Shown here: positions 9,066 through 17,069 of the stretch, piece by piece | Numbering within the stretch: the stretch's first letter is position 1 | How the letters are laid out: every line of letters starts with the position of its first letter | Assembly (NCBI RefSeq): GCF_000166275.1 | Contig: NZ_CM001023.1 | Coordinates: 2,607,001-2,671,000 of the forward strand | Direction: 5' to 3' | Length of the DNA stretch: 64,000 nucleotides | DNA from: Algoriphagus machipongonensis | GTDB lineage: Bacteria > Bacteroidota > Bacteroidia > Cytophagales > Cyclobacteriaceae | Notes under the pieces: model-generated | What the model was told of the DNA's origin: nothing | The model's input: only the letters and a program-made list of their open reading frames with translations | The model's database searches: none | Program-made: the position numbers and the translations under genes

Positions 9066-9416
9066 ATGATGCATAGAAATTTTGTTCACCTACTTTTTAT
9101 TGGTGCTTTTATCCTAGGTACTCAAAGCTGTGGAGATTTGCAGGATCTCGATAAAACCGAAGTTTATTGGGATCAAACTGGCTGTGCAGATCCGTGGAAT
9201 CTTTCCAACAACTCTTCAGATGAGGAATTAAAATCTGCTATTCTGGACTATTTAAAGGTTGAAGGAATCAAGAAAGCTAGGATTACAAGAATTTCTAATG
9301 AAGCGGAAGCTCAAGTGTGTTATGCCTGCTTTTGTACGACTGGAAAGCGATTTCATTTAGAAGTACCAATAAATCAAAAAAGTAAATTACTATCACTTGG
9401 ATTTAAAGAATCTTAA
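9066..9416 (+). CDS. Small cysteine-rich lipoprotein of unknown function
   Basis: A 116-residue lipoprotein. The signal peptide ends in a lipobox-like GTQSC (Cys22), then comes a short acidic linker. The mature part holds four further cysteines: one in TGCADPW and a cluster in QVCYACFC. That spacing suggests disulfides or a metal site in the periplasm or on the outer membrane. I do not recognise a family. A -7-like box precedes it and a strong bidirectional hairpin follows, so it is probably monocistronic. Confidence 0.6.
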   Translation: MMHRNFVHLLFIGAFILGTQSCGDLQDLDKTEVYWDQTGCADPWNLSNNSSDEELKSAILDYLKVEGIKKARITRISNEAEAQVCYACFCTTGKRFHLEVPINQKSKLLSLGFKES

Positions 9417-9436
9417 GGAAACATTTAAAATAACAA

Positions 9437-9460
9437 AAGCCACCCAATCCCGGGTGGCTT
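9437..9460. terminator. Bidirectional terminator between convergent genes
   Basis: AAGCCACCC (9437-9445) pairs perfectly with GGGTGGCTT (9452-9460) around a 6-base loop. A-rich and T-rich flanks allow it to serve both the lipoprotein gene and the M20 amidohydrolase gene that ends 7 bases further on. Confidence 0.85.
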
Positions 9461-9466
9461 CTACTT

Positions 9467-10921
9467 TTATTGTAAGTTGGATTTGATTGGGGGAGGTCCT
9501 GGAGGAACCATCCCTTTGTATACATAATCACCTAAGTTTTCTTTAAAATCAGCTTTTACTGCTTCAACTAATTCAGGGTTTTCGAATAGATCCACCATGG
9601 TCATGGATAGTGCTTTTGCTGCGTAAGCCATTCCTTTATGACCTATAGACATGCCGCCGGCAGCTACTACAGCCCAAGAATGCCAAGGCGTTCCGTTTGG
9701 AGCCGTGGTGGCAGATAGACGAATCGTAGGAACCACATAACTCACATCTCCCACATCGGTACTTCCTCCCATGCTATGTACAGCAGTTTCTTCCATGGGT
9801 TCTATTTTAGAAACCAAACCGTTTTCAGGTTTGCCGGTAGCTTCCTGAATTTTTTTGGCAAATTCCTGCTCTTCCTCTGTGTAAGAAATTGGGCCTAAAG
9901 TTTCCAGGTTTTTCTGTAAAGCCGCAGAACCGGTTCTATTGACCAATACTTCATGAATACCAGAAATAAGGTTTACCTCATAATCTACATTAGCCAATAT
10001 TGCTGCACCTTCAGCCATTTCCTGAACACGCTCATATACTGGCATTAGACCCTCCCGGCTGCTGTCTCTTACTCGAACCCATATTCTACTATAGTCAGGG
10101 ACCACATTGACCACTTGTCCTGCATCTTGGATATGGTAATGAATTCTAACGGTGGGCTTGATATGCTCTCTGTAATAATTAATTCCGGAAGTATAAAGCT
10201 CCAAAGCATCAGAAGCTGATCTTCCATTCCAAGGATCTGCCGCAGCATGTGCCGCTTGACCTTTGAACTCCACCTGAAAATCTACCAAGGCCAAACCTTT
10301 TTGTACGGCTGCTTTGGTTTCAGCTGCTGGATGCCAATCCATGACCACATCTACATCTTCAAACAAGCCGGCACGAACCATCCATAGTTTACCAAAGAAT
10401 TTCTCTTCTGCTGGTGTTCCATAGAAACGTACAGTTCCTTTAATTTTACCCTCTTCAATTAGATCTTTGATGGCAGAGGCAGCTCCCAAAGAAGCCACTC
10501 CGAAAAGGTTATGCCCGCAACCATGTCCTGGAGCATCTTCATGCAAAGGACTCTTGTAAGGAACTTTATTTTGAGAGAGGCCTGGCAAGGCATCAAACTC
10601 TCCTAAGATTCCTATTACAGGCGATCCTGAACCATACTCAGCAACAAATGCAGTAGGGATTTCAGCGACTCCCCGAGTTACTTTAAAACCTAAACTCTCT
10701 GCATAATCCGAAAGTGCAGCTGCGGATTGTGTTTCCTGGAAAGCAATCTCCTCAAAAGACCAGATTTGATCACTCAAATTGGTTAAATCTGAATACCGGT
10801 TTTCAATAGATTGAATCGCATCCTCTTTTAAAGGATTTGGTTTGTTTTTTTTCTGTCCATAAACAGACGCACTTACCAATAAAATTGGAATCAGTAAGAG
10901 GTTTAAATACTTTTTTTTCAC
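9467..10921 (-). CDS. Exported M20 family amidohydrolase, AbgB-like
   Basis: A 484-residue metal-dependent amidohydrolase with a signal peptide cut near VYGQ (residue 23). Motifs include GILGEFDALPG, GHGCGHNLFG (metal-binding His and Cys), the acidic GTPAEEKFFG, and WHPAAETKA. The inserted dimerisation domain contains GQAAHAAADPW. This set resembles the AbgB subunit of p-aminobenzoyl-glutamate hydrolase, which cleaves amide bonds to Glu-like groups; here the substrate is open. The start is a GTG. It is the last gene of a three-gene reverse operon, 55 bases after the gamma-glutamyltransferase, which suggests periplasmic breakdown of gamma-glutamyl or acyl-amino-acid compounds. Confidence 0.8.
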   Translation of the reverse strand: MKKKYLNLLLIPILLVSASVYGQKKNKPNPLKEDAIQSIENRYSDLTNLSDQIWSFEEIAFQETQSAAALSDYAESLGFKVTRGVAEIPTAFVAEYGSGSPVIGILGEFDALPGLSQNKVPYKSPLHEDAPGHGCGHNLFGVASLGAASAIKDLIEEGKIKGTVRFYGTPAEEKFFGKLWMVRAGLFEDVDVVMDWHPAAETKAAVQKGLALVDFQVEFKGQAAHAAADPWNGRSASDALELYTSGINYYREHIKPTVRIHYHIQDAGQVVNVVPDYSRIWVRVRDSSREGLMPVYERVQEMAEGAAILANVDYEVNLISGIHEVLVNRTGSAALQKNLETLGPISYTEEEQEFAKKIQEATGKPENGLVSKIEPMEETAVHSMGGSTDVGDVSYVVPTIRLSATTAPNGTPWHSWAVVAAGGMSIGHKGMAYAAKALSMTMVDLFENPELVEAVKADFKENLGDYVYKGMVPPGPPPIKSNLQ

Positions 10922-10976
10922 TTTGTAAAGGTTGATTGGTTAATATTTCTTGAAGGGTTATTTTGGGTTAAGTTGA

Positions 10977-12845
10977 TTACCAAGCGATTCCATAATCATC
11001 TCCATAATCGCTGGAACCTCCCCAGAAACTACCATGTTTCCAGTCAAACCAGATCGCATTAAGCGGCCCAGAAGTTTTATTCCAAAGTTCAATTTGATAG
11101 CCTCGGTCCACAAGCTCTTTATTCACCCAAGCCGGAGTATCTTTTCTTAATACAATTGCCCCAGGACGTACCTCATGATTCCCAAAAGAACTTTGCATTT
11201 GGTAGGAATTGATGTTAGCTGCTTCTGTTGCTTCCTGAACATCCATCCCAAATTCTACCATATTTAAAAAGAGTTGTAATAAATTTTGGTCCTGAGAATC
11301 ACCTCCCTGTACCGCAAATGCCAACATAGGTTTTCCGTCTTTTAATGCCAAGCTAGGAGTAAGGGTTACTCTTGGACGTTTTCCTGGTTCAGGAAGATTA
11401 TATGGGTTCAAATTTTCATCTAAGACAAAACTTTGCATACGTTGAGATAACCCAACTCCTGTGTTCCCAGCAACTACAGCCGGAATCCATCCGCCACTAG
11501 GTGTGACAGAGACCACCCATCCTTCAGCATCCGCTGTTTCTACAGAAGTGGTTCCACTTTGGAAAGCTTCTATAAATGCTGGATCTAAAGATGAATTGAG
11601 TTGGTCAGCAGGTAGACTAGCTAAAGCTTCTTTATTTTGATTGAGAATATCAGAGTATGGATTGGTTCCTCCTTGAAAAGGGTAGGGGTCTCCAGGTCCA
11701 ATTTTCGGGTCATTAATTTCTTTGATTAGTTTAGCTCTCTCTTTTGCATATTCCTTAGAAAGTAAACCTTCCATAGGTGAATCTACAAATGCAGGATCCC
11801 CATAATAAAAGTCCCTATCTGCAAAAGCCAAACTCATGGCCTGATATAAGGTGTGGATATAATTAGCAGAATTATAGCCCATTGACTTCAAGTCAAAGTT
11901 CTCAAGAATATTTAAAGATTGTAACAAAGCCGGACCTTGAGTCCACTCTTGAAGTTTGTATACATCTATTCCTTTGTAATTGACATGAAGTGGTTCCTCA
12001 ATTTTTACTTTCCAATTTGCCAGATCACTTTCAGTAAAGAGTCCTCCTTGTTCACGAGTACCTCTTACAATCTCCTTTGCTATATCTCCTTTGTAAAACC
12101 TGTCGTAAGCGGCGTATATAGCTTCCTTTCTAGATTTTCCTTCGGCTAAGGCATTTTTCTCTGCTTCTACGAGTTTGGAAAGTGTTTCATACAAATCCTC
12201 TTGAACAAAGATTTCCCCTACTTCTGGTGCTTCTCTTTCCTCTCCTAAGTGTGGCAAAAAGATCTTTTTGGAATAAGGCCATTGCTTAATTCTCGCTTTT
12301 TGAGCTTCCATCGCATTGGCAGTTTGAGCTTCCAGAGGGTAACCTTTAGCTAGATCCATAGAAGGTTTAAGGATTTGTTCTAAGCTCATGGTTCCGTACT
12401 CTGCCAACATGGTCATGATACCACCGGGAGTTCCGGGTGTAGTCGCTGCCAATGGACCATACTGCGGAGGGTAATCCATCCCTTGAGATTTATAGAAATC
12501 TACGGTGGCACCTGTAGGAGCATATCCTAAGGCATTAATGGCAATCACTTTTTTGGTATGGGGATTATAAATAAGTGCTTGTGTTTCCCCTCCCCAGGAA
12601 AGTACATCCCACATGGTGGATGTGGCAGCAATCATGGCACATGCAGCATCTACGGCATTACCACCCTGATTGAAAATGGTAGCTCCAGCGGAAGCACCTA
12701 AAGGTTTACCGGTGATCGCTACCCAACTTTTACCATGAAGAATGGGTTTGTTATTCGGAGTTGTTCCAGCGCCAAGACCGGGTAATCCTTGACCTTGGAG
12801 ATTCCATGAGAGAAGTACTAAGACAAAAATGTAAAGTTTTTTCAT
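10977..12845 (-). CDS. Gamma-glutamyltransferase family N-terminal nucleophile hydrolase
   Basis: A 622-residue exported precursor with a signal peptide cut near LQGQ. Family blocks seen are FNQGGNAVDAACAMIAA, TPGTPGG and EAIYAAYDRFYKGDIA in the large-subunit part. The junction SGTTSVETADAEGW follows at about residue 430: autocleavage before the Thr would free it as nucleophile. The small-subunit part has GNTGVGLSQRM and RPRVTLTPSLAL. The usual TTHxxVxD reads TTSVETAD, so the His after the Thr pair is not conserved, and substrate preference may differ from glutathione. It sits 17 bases after a CarboxypepD_reg protein and 55 bases before the M20 enzyme. Confidence 0.83.
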   Translation of the reverse strand: MKKLYIFVLVLLSWNLQGQGLPGLGAGTTPNNKPILHGKSWVAITGKPLGASAGATIFNQGGNAVDAACAMIAATSTMWDVLSWGGETQALIYNPHTKKVIAINALGYAPTGATVDFYKSQGMDYPPQYGPLAATTPGTPGGIMTMLAEYGTMSLEQILKPSMDLAKGYPLEAQTANAMEAQKARIKQWPYSKKIFLPHLGEEREAPEVGEIFVQEDLYETLSKLVEAEKNALAEGKSRKEAIYAAYDRFYKGDIAKEIVRGTREQGGLFTESDLANWKVKIEEPLHVNYKGIDVYKLQEWTQGPALLQSLNILENFDLKSMGYNSANYIHTLYQAMSLAFADRDFYYGDPAFVDSPMEGLLSKEYAKERAKLIKEINDPKIGPGDPYPFQGGTNPYSDILNQNKEALASLPADQLNSSLDPAFIEAFQSGTTSVETADAEGWVVSVTPSGGWIPAVVAGNTGVGLSQRMQSFVLDENLNPYNLPEPGKRPRVTLTPSLALKDGKPMLAFAVQGGDSQDQNLLQLFLNMVEFGMDVQEATEAANINSYQMQSSFGNHEVRPGAIVLRKDTPAWVNKELVDRGYQIELWNKTSGPLNAIWFDWKHGSFWGGSSDYGDDYGIAW

Positions 12846-12862
12846 AAGGTATGGTGGTTGAT

Positions 12863-13930
12863 TTAATTGGTTTCATCTAGTAACTGGCTAATAATTGGCC
12901 TAAAACCAGGGAATTGTGCGTTGTAATGGGTGAATAGCTGAAATAGTCCACTGGGATCCTTAAGATCTATGCTATTTTCATTTGTATAAGCTTCCATTTC
13001 TTCTGCCTGATCTTCAAAAATTGCAAAGATTTTCTTTCTCCTAGAAGGCAACTCAATAATATCTTTATCCTCAAGGTAATAGTAGGTATTTCTTTTTATG
13101 ATTTTATCGTTTCTTTCTCCTACCATTAAGGCTTCATTGTAATTGGATTCCTTAAATACTGCTTTCGTTCTACGCATTAAAGGAAGTTCTCCATCTACTA
13201 AAACCTCAAAAAAGCCAGAAATAGGAGCTCCTTCTTCTTTAAAGTCCATTCCATTGACAAAATACCTTGGGACTTTATAGGTAGAATCAACCCATACAAA
13301 ATTCTGAATTCTTAACCCTGGCATTACAGAAACCATATTATTTTCTGGCTCCATCAATTCAAACATATTGGAAACTATATTGTATCGAACCCGAAACCCT
13401 TCCAGTAGTTGCTGGTCTCTATAAAGTAACAAAGAGGCAGTGTTCCACTTGGTGTCCAAATAATTATTGCCTTCCACTTTTTTGGCTTCTGGCGGAATTC
13501 CATAAACCATATTTCCCCCAATCATATTGGGGCGATCATTGAATAAATTTGTGATGTTATTGGCTCGAATCGTTTTTTGGAGTGCAGCGCCAGTTCCTTC
13601 AGCCCCAAATTTGACGAGAAAAATATCTCCTAGATCCAAGTCACCATTAAGTCTTACAACTTGCTCATACTTATTATATCCAGGCAAGGTGAGGCTCAAT
13701 GTATATTTATCTTCTAAAACCCTTTCGATTTCAAAATTTCCACCTCCTTTGGTAACTTCTCCAAAGGCTGTCCCTTTTAAGGTTACACTTACCCCATTTA
13801 AGAATTCTTTGGAACCGGAATCTAATACCCTTCCCTTTAATTGAAATGTTTGTGAATAGCTGAGTTGGCCATAAAAGACAAAAACGATTGTCAGAAGCCA
13901 GGTAAAGTATTTAACATGGTTTTTAAACAT
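12863..13930 (-). CDS. Exported protein with CarboxypepD_reg-like beta-sandwich
   Basis: About 355 residues. The signal peptide ends near LSYSQ. The first 90 mature residues form a CarboxypepD_reg-like domain (LKGRVLDSGSKEFLNGVSV, then YTLSLTLPGY), common at the N-terminus of TonB receptors but here free-standing. The rest contains YLDTKWNTASLLLY and repeated strand patterns with no family I can name. A longer reading from a TTG at 13954 exists; I chose the ATG at 13930 because the signal peptide starts there and an AAAGGCAAG ribosome-site-like stretch precedes it. It is the first gene of the operon with the gamma-glutamyltransferase and M20 enzyme. Confidence 0.6.
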   Translation of the reverse strand: MFKNHVKYFTWLLTIVFVFYGQLSYSQTFQLKGRVLDSGSKEFLNGVSVTLKGTAFGEVTKGGGNFEIERVLEDKYTLSLTLPGYNKYEQVVRLNGDLDLGDIFLVKFGAEGTGAALQKTIRANNITNLFNDRPNMIGGNMVYGIPPEAKKVEGNNYLDTKWNTASLLLYRDQQLLEGFRVRYNIVSNMFELMEPENNMVSVMPGLRIQNFVWVDSTYKVPRYFVNGMDFKEEGAPISGFFEVLVDGELPLMRRTKAVFKESNYNEALMVGERNDKIIKRNTYYYLEDKDIIELPSRRKKIFAIFEDQAEEMEAYTNENSIDLKDPSGLFQLFTHYNAQFPGFRPIISQLLDETN

Positions 13931-14042
13931 CTCTTGCCTTTTTTTTAGTTTCAATAGAAATATAACCCAATTGGCTGAATGTTTCCAATATTAAATAGGA
14001 TACTGGATCAATTGCCAGATTATTCACCTGAAAAAGCCAATT

Positions 14043-14075
14043 TTTGGGTTTATGAGTGAATATGATCTATATTTG
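14043..14075 (+). promoter_or_regulatory. Promoter of the DEAD-box helicase gene
   Basis: TTTG (14043-14046) stands 21 bases before TATATTTG (14068-14075), a full match to the Bacteroidota -33/-7 pattern. Transcription should begin near 14081, inside the adjacent palindrome. Confidence 0.65.
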
Positions 14076-14077
14076 GT

Positions 14078-14096
14078 TAAACAAACTGTTTGTTTA
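14078..14096. promoter_or_regulatory. 19-base perfect palindrome, candidate repressor operator
   Basis: TAAACAAAC and GTTTGTTTA flank a single T at 14087. The site begins two bases after the -7 box and covers the expected start of transcription, which is a repressor position. The symmetry and length suit a dimeric helix-turn-helix regulator. As RNA it could also form a hairpin in the 5' leader. Confidence 0.6.
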
Positions 14097-14130
14097 CCAG
14101 TTTTTTACCATTTGAAAATCACACCAACCA

Positions 14131-15387
14131 TTGGATTTCTCTTCTTTTAACTTCGAAACTTCATTACAGGAAGGTCTTGATGCAATGGGTTTTGAACAAC
14201 CCACGCCCATTCAGGAAAAAGCAATACCCGTAATATTAGATAATAAAGACTTAATCGCTTGTGCTCAGACCGGTACAGGAAAAACAGCCGCTTTTATCCT
14301 GCCTGTATTAAATAAGATCTCTAAATCAGGATCAGACAAATTAAATACCCTAGTACTAGCTCCTACGAGAGAGTTGGCCATTCAAATTGACCAGCAAATT
14401 CAAGGCTTTTCTTACTTCTTGGGAATCAGTTCCATCCCTATTTATGGAGGTGGAGACGGAATCGTATGGGAGCAACAGAAGAAAGCATTGGAAACTGGTG
14501 CTGAGATCGTTGTGGCTACCCCAGGAAGATTGATTGCTTTGCTCGCTGGAGGAAAAATGGACTTATCTTCTCTTGAGCACTTGATTTTAGATGAAGCCGA
14601 CCGCATGATGGACATGGGCTTTTCTGATGATATTTTAAAGATTGTCAACTACCTGCCAAAAGAAAGGCAAACTATCTTGTTTTCTGCGACAATGCCTTCT
14701 AAAATCAGGCAGTTTAGCATGAAAATCTTAAAGAATCCGCAAGAGATATCTATTGCCATCGGTAAAACTGCCGCGGGAGTAACCCAGGCTATGTACTCGG
14801 TTTACGATGGTCAAAAGGAAGATTTGGTAAAAAATATTCTTTCTCAAAAAGCCTATGAGGCAGTGATTATTTTTGCTTCTACAAAAGAAAAGGTAAAAGG
14901 TTTATATAAAAAGCTAAGGAAGGACTTTGAAGTTGAGGCATTTCACTCCGATTTAGAACAGATTGAGAGGGAGAAAATAATGTCCGGGTTTAAAAATAAG
15001 TCCATCAAGATTCTTATTGGTACAGATATTATCTCCCGAGGGATTGATGTTGTAGGGATTGAATTGGTAATCAATTTTGATACGCCAAGTGACCCAGAAG
15101 ATTATGTGCACCGAGTTGGGCGAACAGCCCGTGCAGATAAAGAGGGCGAGGCAATTACATTTGTCAATCCAAAAGATCAATACAAATTCGCCAGAATTGA
15201 AAAGTTGATTGGAATGGAAATCACTCAAATTCCATTACCTGATGGGTTTGATGAGGGACCAGTTTATCAAGGTGAAAAGCCTAAATCTTCTTCTGGTAAA
15301 TCTAAAGGCAAATCAGGAGGGCATAAAAATAACTCAAAAGGAAACTATAAATCCTCTGGTAAAAAGAAGTTTCCTCCAAGACAATAG
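14131..15387 (+). CDS. DEAD-box ATP-dependent RNA helicase, tail cut by an amber codon
   Basis: A cytoplasmic RNA helicase of 418 residues. In order: Q motif (GFEQPTPIQ), motif I AQTGTGKT, Ia PTRELAIQ, II DEAD, III SAT, IV IIFAST, V GTDIISRGID, VI HRVGRTAR. The start is a TTG at 14131: an in-frame TGA at 14113 bars anything longer, and the N-terminus aligns at once with the family. After the helicase core comes a Lys/Gly/Ser-rich basic tail. The reading stops at TAG (15385-15387), but the same frame stays open for 49 more codons of the same kind of tail. The core is intact, so activity is expected even if the tail is shortened. Control probably acts through the upstream operator palindrome. 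Confidence 0.9.
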   Translation: MDFSSFNFETSLQEGLDAMGFEQPTPIQEKAIPVILDNKDLIACAQTGTGKTAAFILPVLNKISKSGSDKLNTLVLAPTRELAIQIDQQIQGFSYFLGISSIPIYGGGDGIVWEQQKKALETGAEIVVATPGRLIALLAGGKMDLSSLEHLILDEADRMMDMGFSDDILKIVNYLPKERQTILFSATMPSKIRQFSMKILKNPQEISIAIGKTAAGVTQAMYSVYDGQKEDLVKNILSQKAYEAVIIFASTKEKVKGLYKKLRKDFEVEAFHSDLEQIEREKIMSGFKNKSIKILIGTDIISRGIDVVGIELVINFDTPSDPEDYVHRVGRTARADKEGEAITFVNPKDQYKFARIEKLIGMEITQIPLPDGFDEGPVYQGEKPKSSSGKSKGKSGGHKNNSKGNYKSSGKKKFPPRQ

Positions 15388-15537
15388 ACTGACGCTCCAA
15401 ACACAAATCCAAAGCAATCTCACCAAGAAAATAAGCCTGTGACTCCAAAAAATGACCCAGGAAAGGCTTCTAATAATGCTGAGAAAAGCAACAAAGCGGG
15501 TAAATTTGGTCCAAGAAAAAATGTTGTAGACTCATAA
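15388..15537 (+). other. In-frame continuation of the helicase tail beyond the TAG
   Basis: From 15388 the helicase frame runs on as 49 codons rich in Asn, Lys, Pro and Ser, ending GKFGPRKNVVDS and a TAA at 15535. The composition continues the preceding tail and GKFGPRKN is typical of helicase C-termini. The terminator hairpin begins 29 bases later. So the ancestral gene most likely ended here. Either the TAG is a recent mutation, a sequencing error, or it is read through. Confidence 0.7.
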
Positions 15538-15565
15538 AGTCAATTGCATCTTAAGTTGTTATTCC

Positions 15566-15594
15566 AAAGTACTTCAAGTAAATTGAAGTACTTT
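15566..15594 (+). terminator. Terminator of the helicase gene
   Basis: AAAGTACTTCAA (15566-15577) pairs perfectly with TTGAAGTACTTT (15583-15594) around a 5-base loop and is followed by TTATTTTT. Confidence 0.85.
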
Positions 15595-15614
15595 TTATTT
15601 TTAAACAACCTTTT

Positions 15615-16439
15615 ATGCAGTTTGTAAAATACAGATCAAGGGGAGCTGCTGTATCATTTTTACAGGAACTATTAAACAAAGTAGGCTATTCTTTAAATCC
15701 ATCCGGATACTTTGACTTAACAACCGATGCTGCTGTTAAAGACTTCCAACAAAAACATGATTTGGTTGTAGATGGCAAAGTAGGGGTTAAAACCTGGACT
15801 ATATTAATCTCGAAAACCAACCCAGCAGGGACCATAGGTAATAAGTTTTTGAGTGAACAGGACTTAATCGATTTTTCCATTAAATACGAACTTGAACTAG
15901 CAGCAGTAAAAGCTGTAAATGAGGTGGAAAGTAGTGGAATTGGTTTTTTAGTGAATGGGAAGCCCAAAATTCTATTTGAAGGACATGTCTTTTGGAGACA
16001 GTTGAAATCCAGAGGAATAGATCCTAACCAATTAATGCATGAGTCTAATGCAACGATACTCTACAGGAAATGGACAAAAAAGCATTATTTATCAGGAGTT
16101 TCTGAATATGAGCGATTAGACCAGGCTTGTAGGTTAGGAAATGACCCTAGAATTAAGGAGGCTGCATTAGCTTCTGCTTCATGGGGAAGCTACCAGATTA
16201 TGGGTTATCATGCTACCAACCTAGGATATCCATCTGTTCCAGACTTTGTAGAAAAGATGCATGAAAATGAAAGGCAGCATCTTATGGCATTTGGGAGGTT
16301 TATTAAGACTTACGGCTGTTTGGCTGCCCTTCAGAATAAGGAATGGGCAAATTTTGCTCAATGCTATAATGGCTCAGGATTTGCAGAAAATAAATATGAT
16401 TTAAAAATGAAATCGGCATATCAAAAGTATTTAGAATAA
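15615..16439 (+). CDS. Peptidoglycan-binding N-acetylmuramidase (DUF3380-type endolysin)
   Basis: A 274-residue protein with a phage-endolysin layout. Residues 5-68 are a PG_binding_1 domain (LQELLNKVGY, GYFDLTTDAAVKDFQQKH, DGKVGVKTW). From about residue 80 to the end is an N-acetylmuramidase domain of the DUF3380 type: AAVKAVNEVESSGIGF carries the catalytic Glu region, followed by PKILFEGHVFWRQL, ALASASWGSYQIMGYH and CYNGSGF. It should cleave the MurNAc-GlcNAc bond. There is no signal peptide, so secretion would need a holin, lysis or another route. No other phage gene lies nearby, so it may be a domesticated or solitary lysozyme. Confidence 0.8.
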   Translation: MQFVKYRSRGAAVSFLQELLNKVGYSLNPSGYFDLTTDAAVKDFQQKHDLVVDGKVGVKTWTILISKTNPAGTIGNKFLSEQDLIDFSIKYELELAAVKAVNEVESSGIGFLVNGKPKILFEGHVFWRQLKSRGIDPNQLMHESNATILYRKWTKKHYLSGVSEYERLDQACRLGNDPRIKEAALASASWGSYQIMGYHATNLGYPSVPDFVEKMHENERQHLMAFGRFIKTYGCLAALQNKEWANFAQCYNGSGFAENKYDLKMKSAYQKYLE

Positions 16440-16454
16440 AACCCAAATTTTAGA

Positions 16455-16901
16455 ATGTTATTACGTGAATTGATTACTCTATTTGAAAGGGATATCGATC
16501 GATTATATAATGAAATTGAATCCTACACCGATGAATCTGTCCTGTGGAAAACTGAGGGACATATTAGCAATTCGGCTGGAAACCTTTGTTTACACTTATT
16601 AGGTAACCTTCAGGCATTTGTAGGCCATGAATTAGGTGGTTTTGAATATACCCGAAATAGAGAGTTTGAGTTTGAAGGCAAGAATGTTCCAAAAACTCAG
16701 CTATTGCTAGAAATAAATAATCTGAAGCGTATAGTGATCAGCAGTTTGGAAGGTCTGGACGAATCCATGATTCCTAAGGATTATCCTAAAGAAGTTTTTG
16801 GTAAACCTATGAGCAATGAATACTTTCTGATTCATCTATATGGGCATTTTAATTACCACTTAGGTCAAATAAATTACCATAGAAGGTTACTGCATCCATA
16901 A
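16455..16901 (+). CDS. DinB-like metal-binding protein
   Basis: A 148-residue four-helix-bundle protein of the DinB/YfiT type. The three metal-ligand His positions are visible: LCLHLLGN (about residue 47), then LIHLYGH and YHLGQINYH in the last 25 residues. Most such proteins are thiol-dependent transferases or hydrolases with unknown substrates, and DinB here does not mean DNA polymerase IV. It begins 15 bases after the muramidase stop, so the two may share a transcript. Confidence 0.75.
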   Translation: MLLRELITLFERDIDRLYNEIESYTDESVLWKTEGHISNSAGNLCLHLLGNLQAFVGHELGGFEYTRNREFEFEGKNVPKTQLLLEINNLKRIVISSLEGLDESMIPKDYPKEVFGKPMSNEYFLIHLYGHFNYHLGQINYHRRLLHP

Positions 16902-16905
16902 AAAA

Positions 16906-17062
16906 AGAGGCTGTCTCAAAAACCTGTAATTTATCATCTCTTGCATCCATGAAAAGGATTTGGATAGAAGGATTGATTTAGTCTATCAAACCACATTTCG
17001 TCTTCCAACCTTCCTTCAGTCTGGTACTCAATCCGACAAACTGCTTTTTTAAGACAGCCTCT
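16906..17062. repeat. 157-base element with terminal inverted repeats, candidate MITE or IS remnant
   Basis: The left end (16906-16921, beginning AGAGGCTGTCT) and right end (17047-17062, ending AGACAGCCTCT) are inverted copies matching at 15 of 16 positions. About 125 bases lie between. The end sequence resembles termini of small Bacteroidota transposable elements. On the reverse strand the interior has a short open frame of about 40 codons. No convincing target duplication is seen. It lies just past the 3' ends of two convergent genes. Confidence 0.45.
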
Positions 17063-17069
17063 AACTATT

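Noticed and set aside
15209..15442. 77-codon open frame at the end of the helicase gene
   Set aside because: Overlaps the helicase in another frame and lacks protein-like features; it is a by-product of helicase coding sequence.
16906..17062. Inverted repeat as an ordinary terminator
   Set aside because: The arms are about 125 bases apart, too far for an intrinsic terminator loop, so I list it as an element instead.
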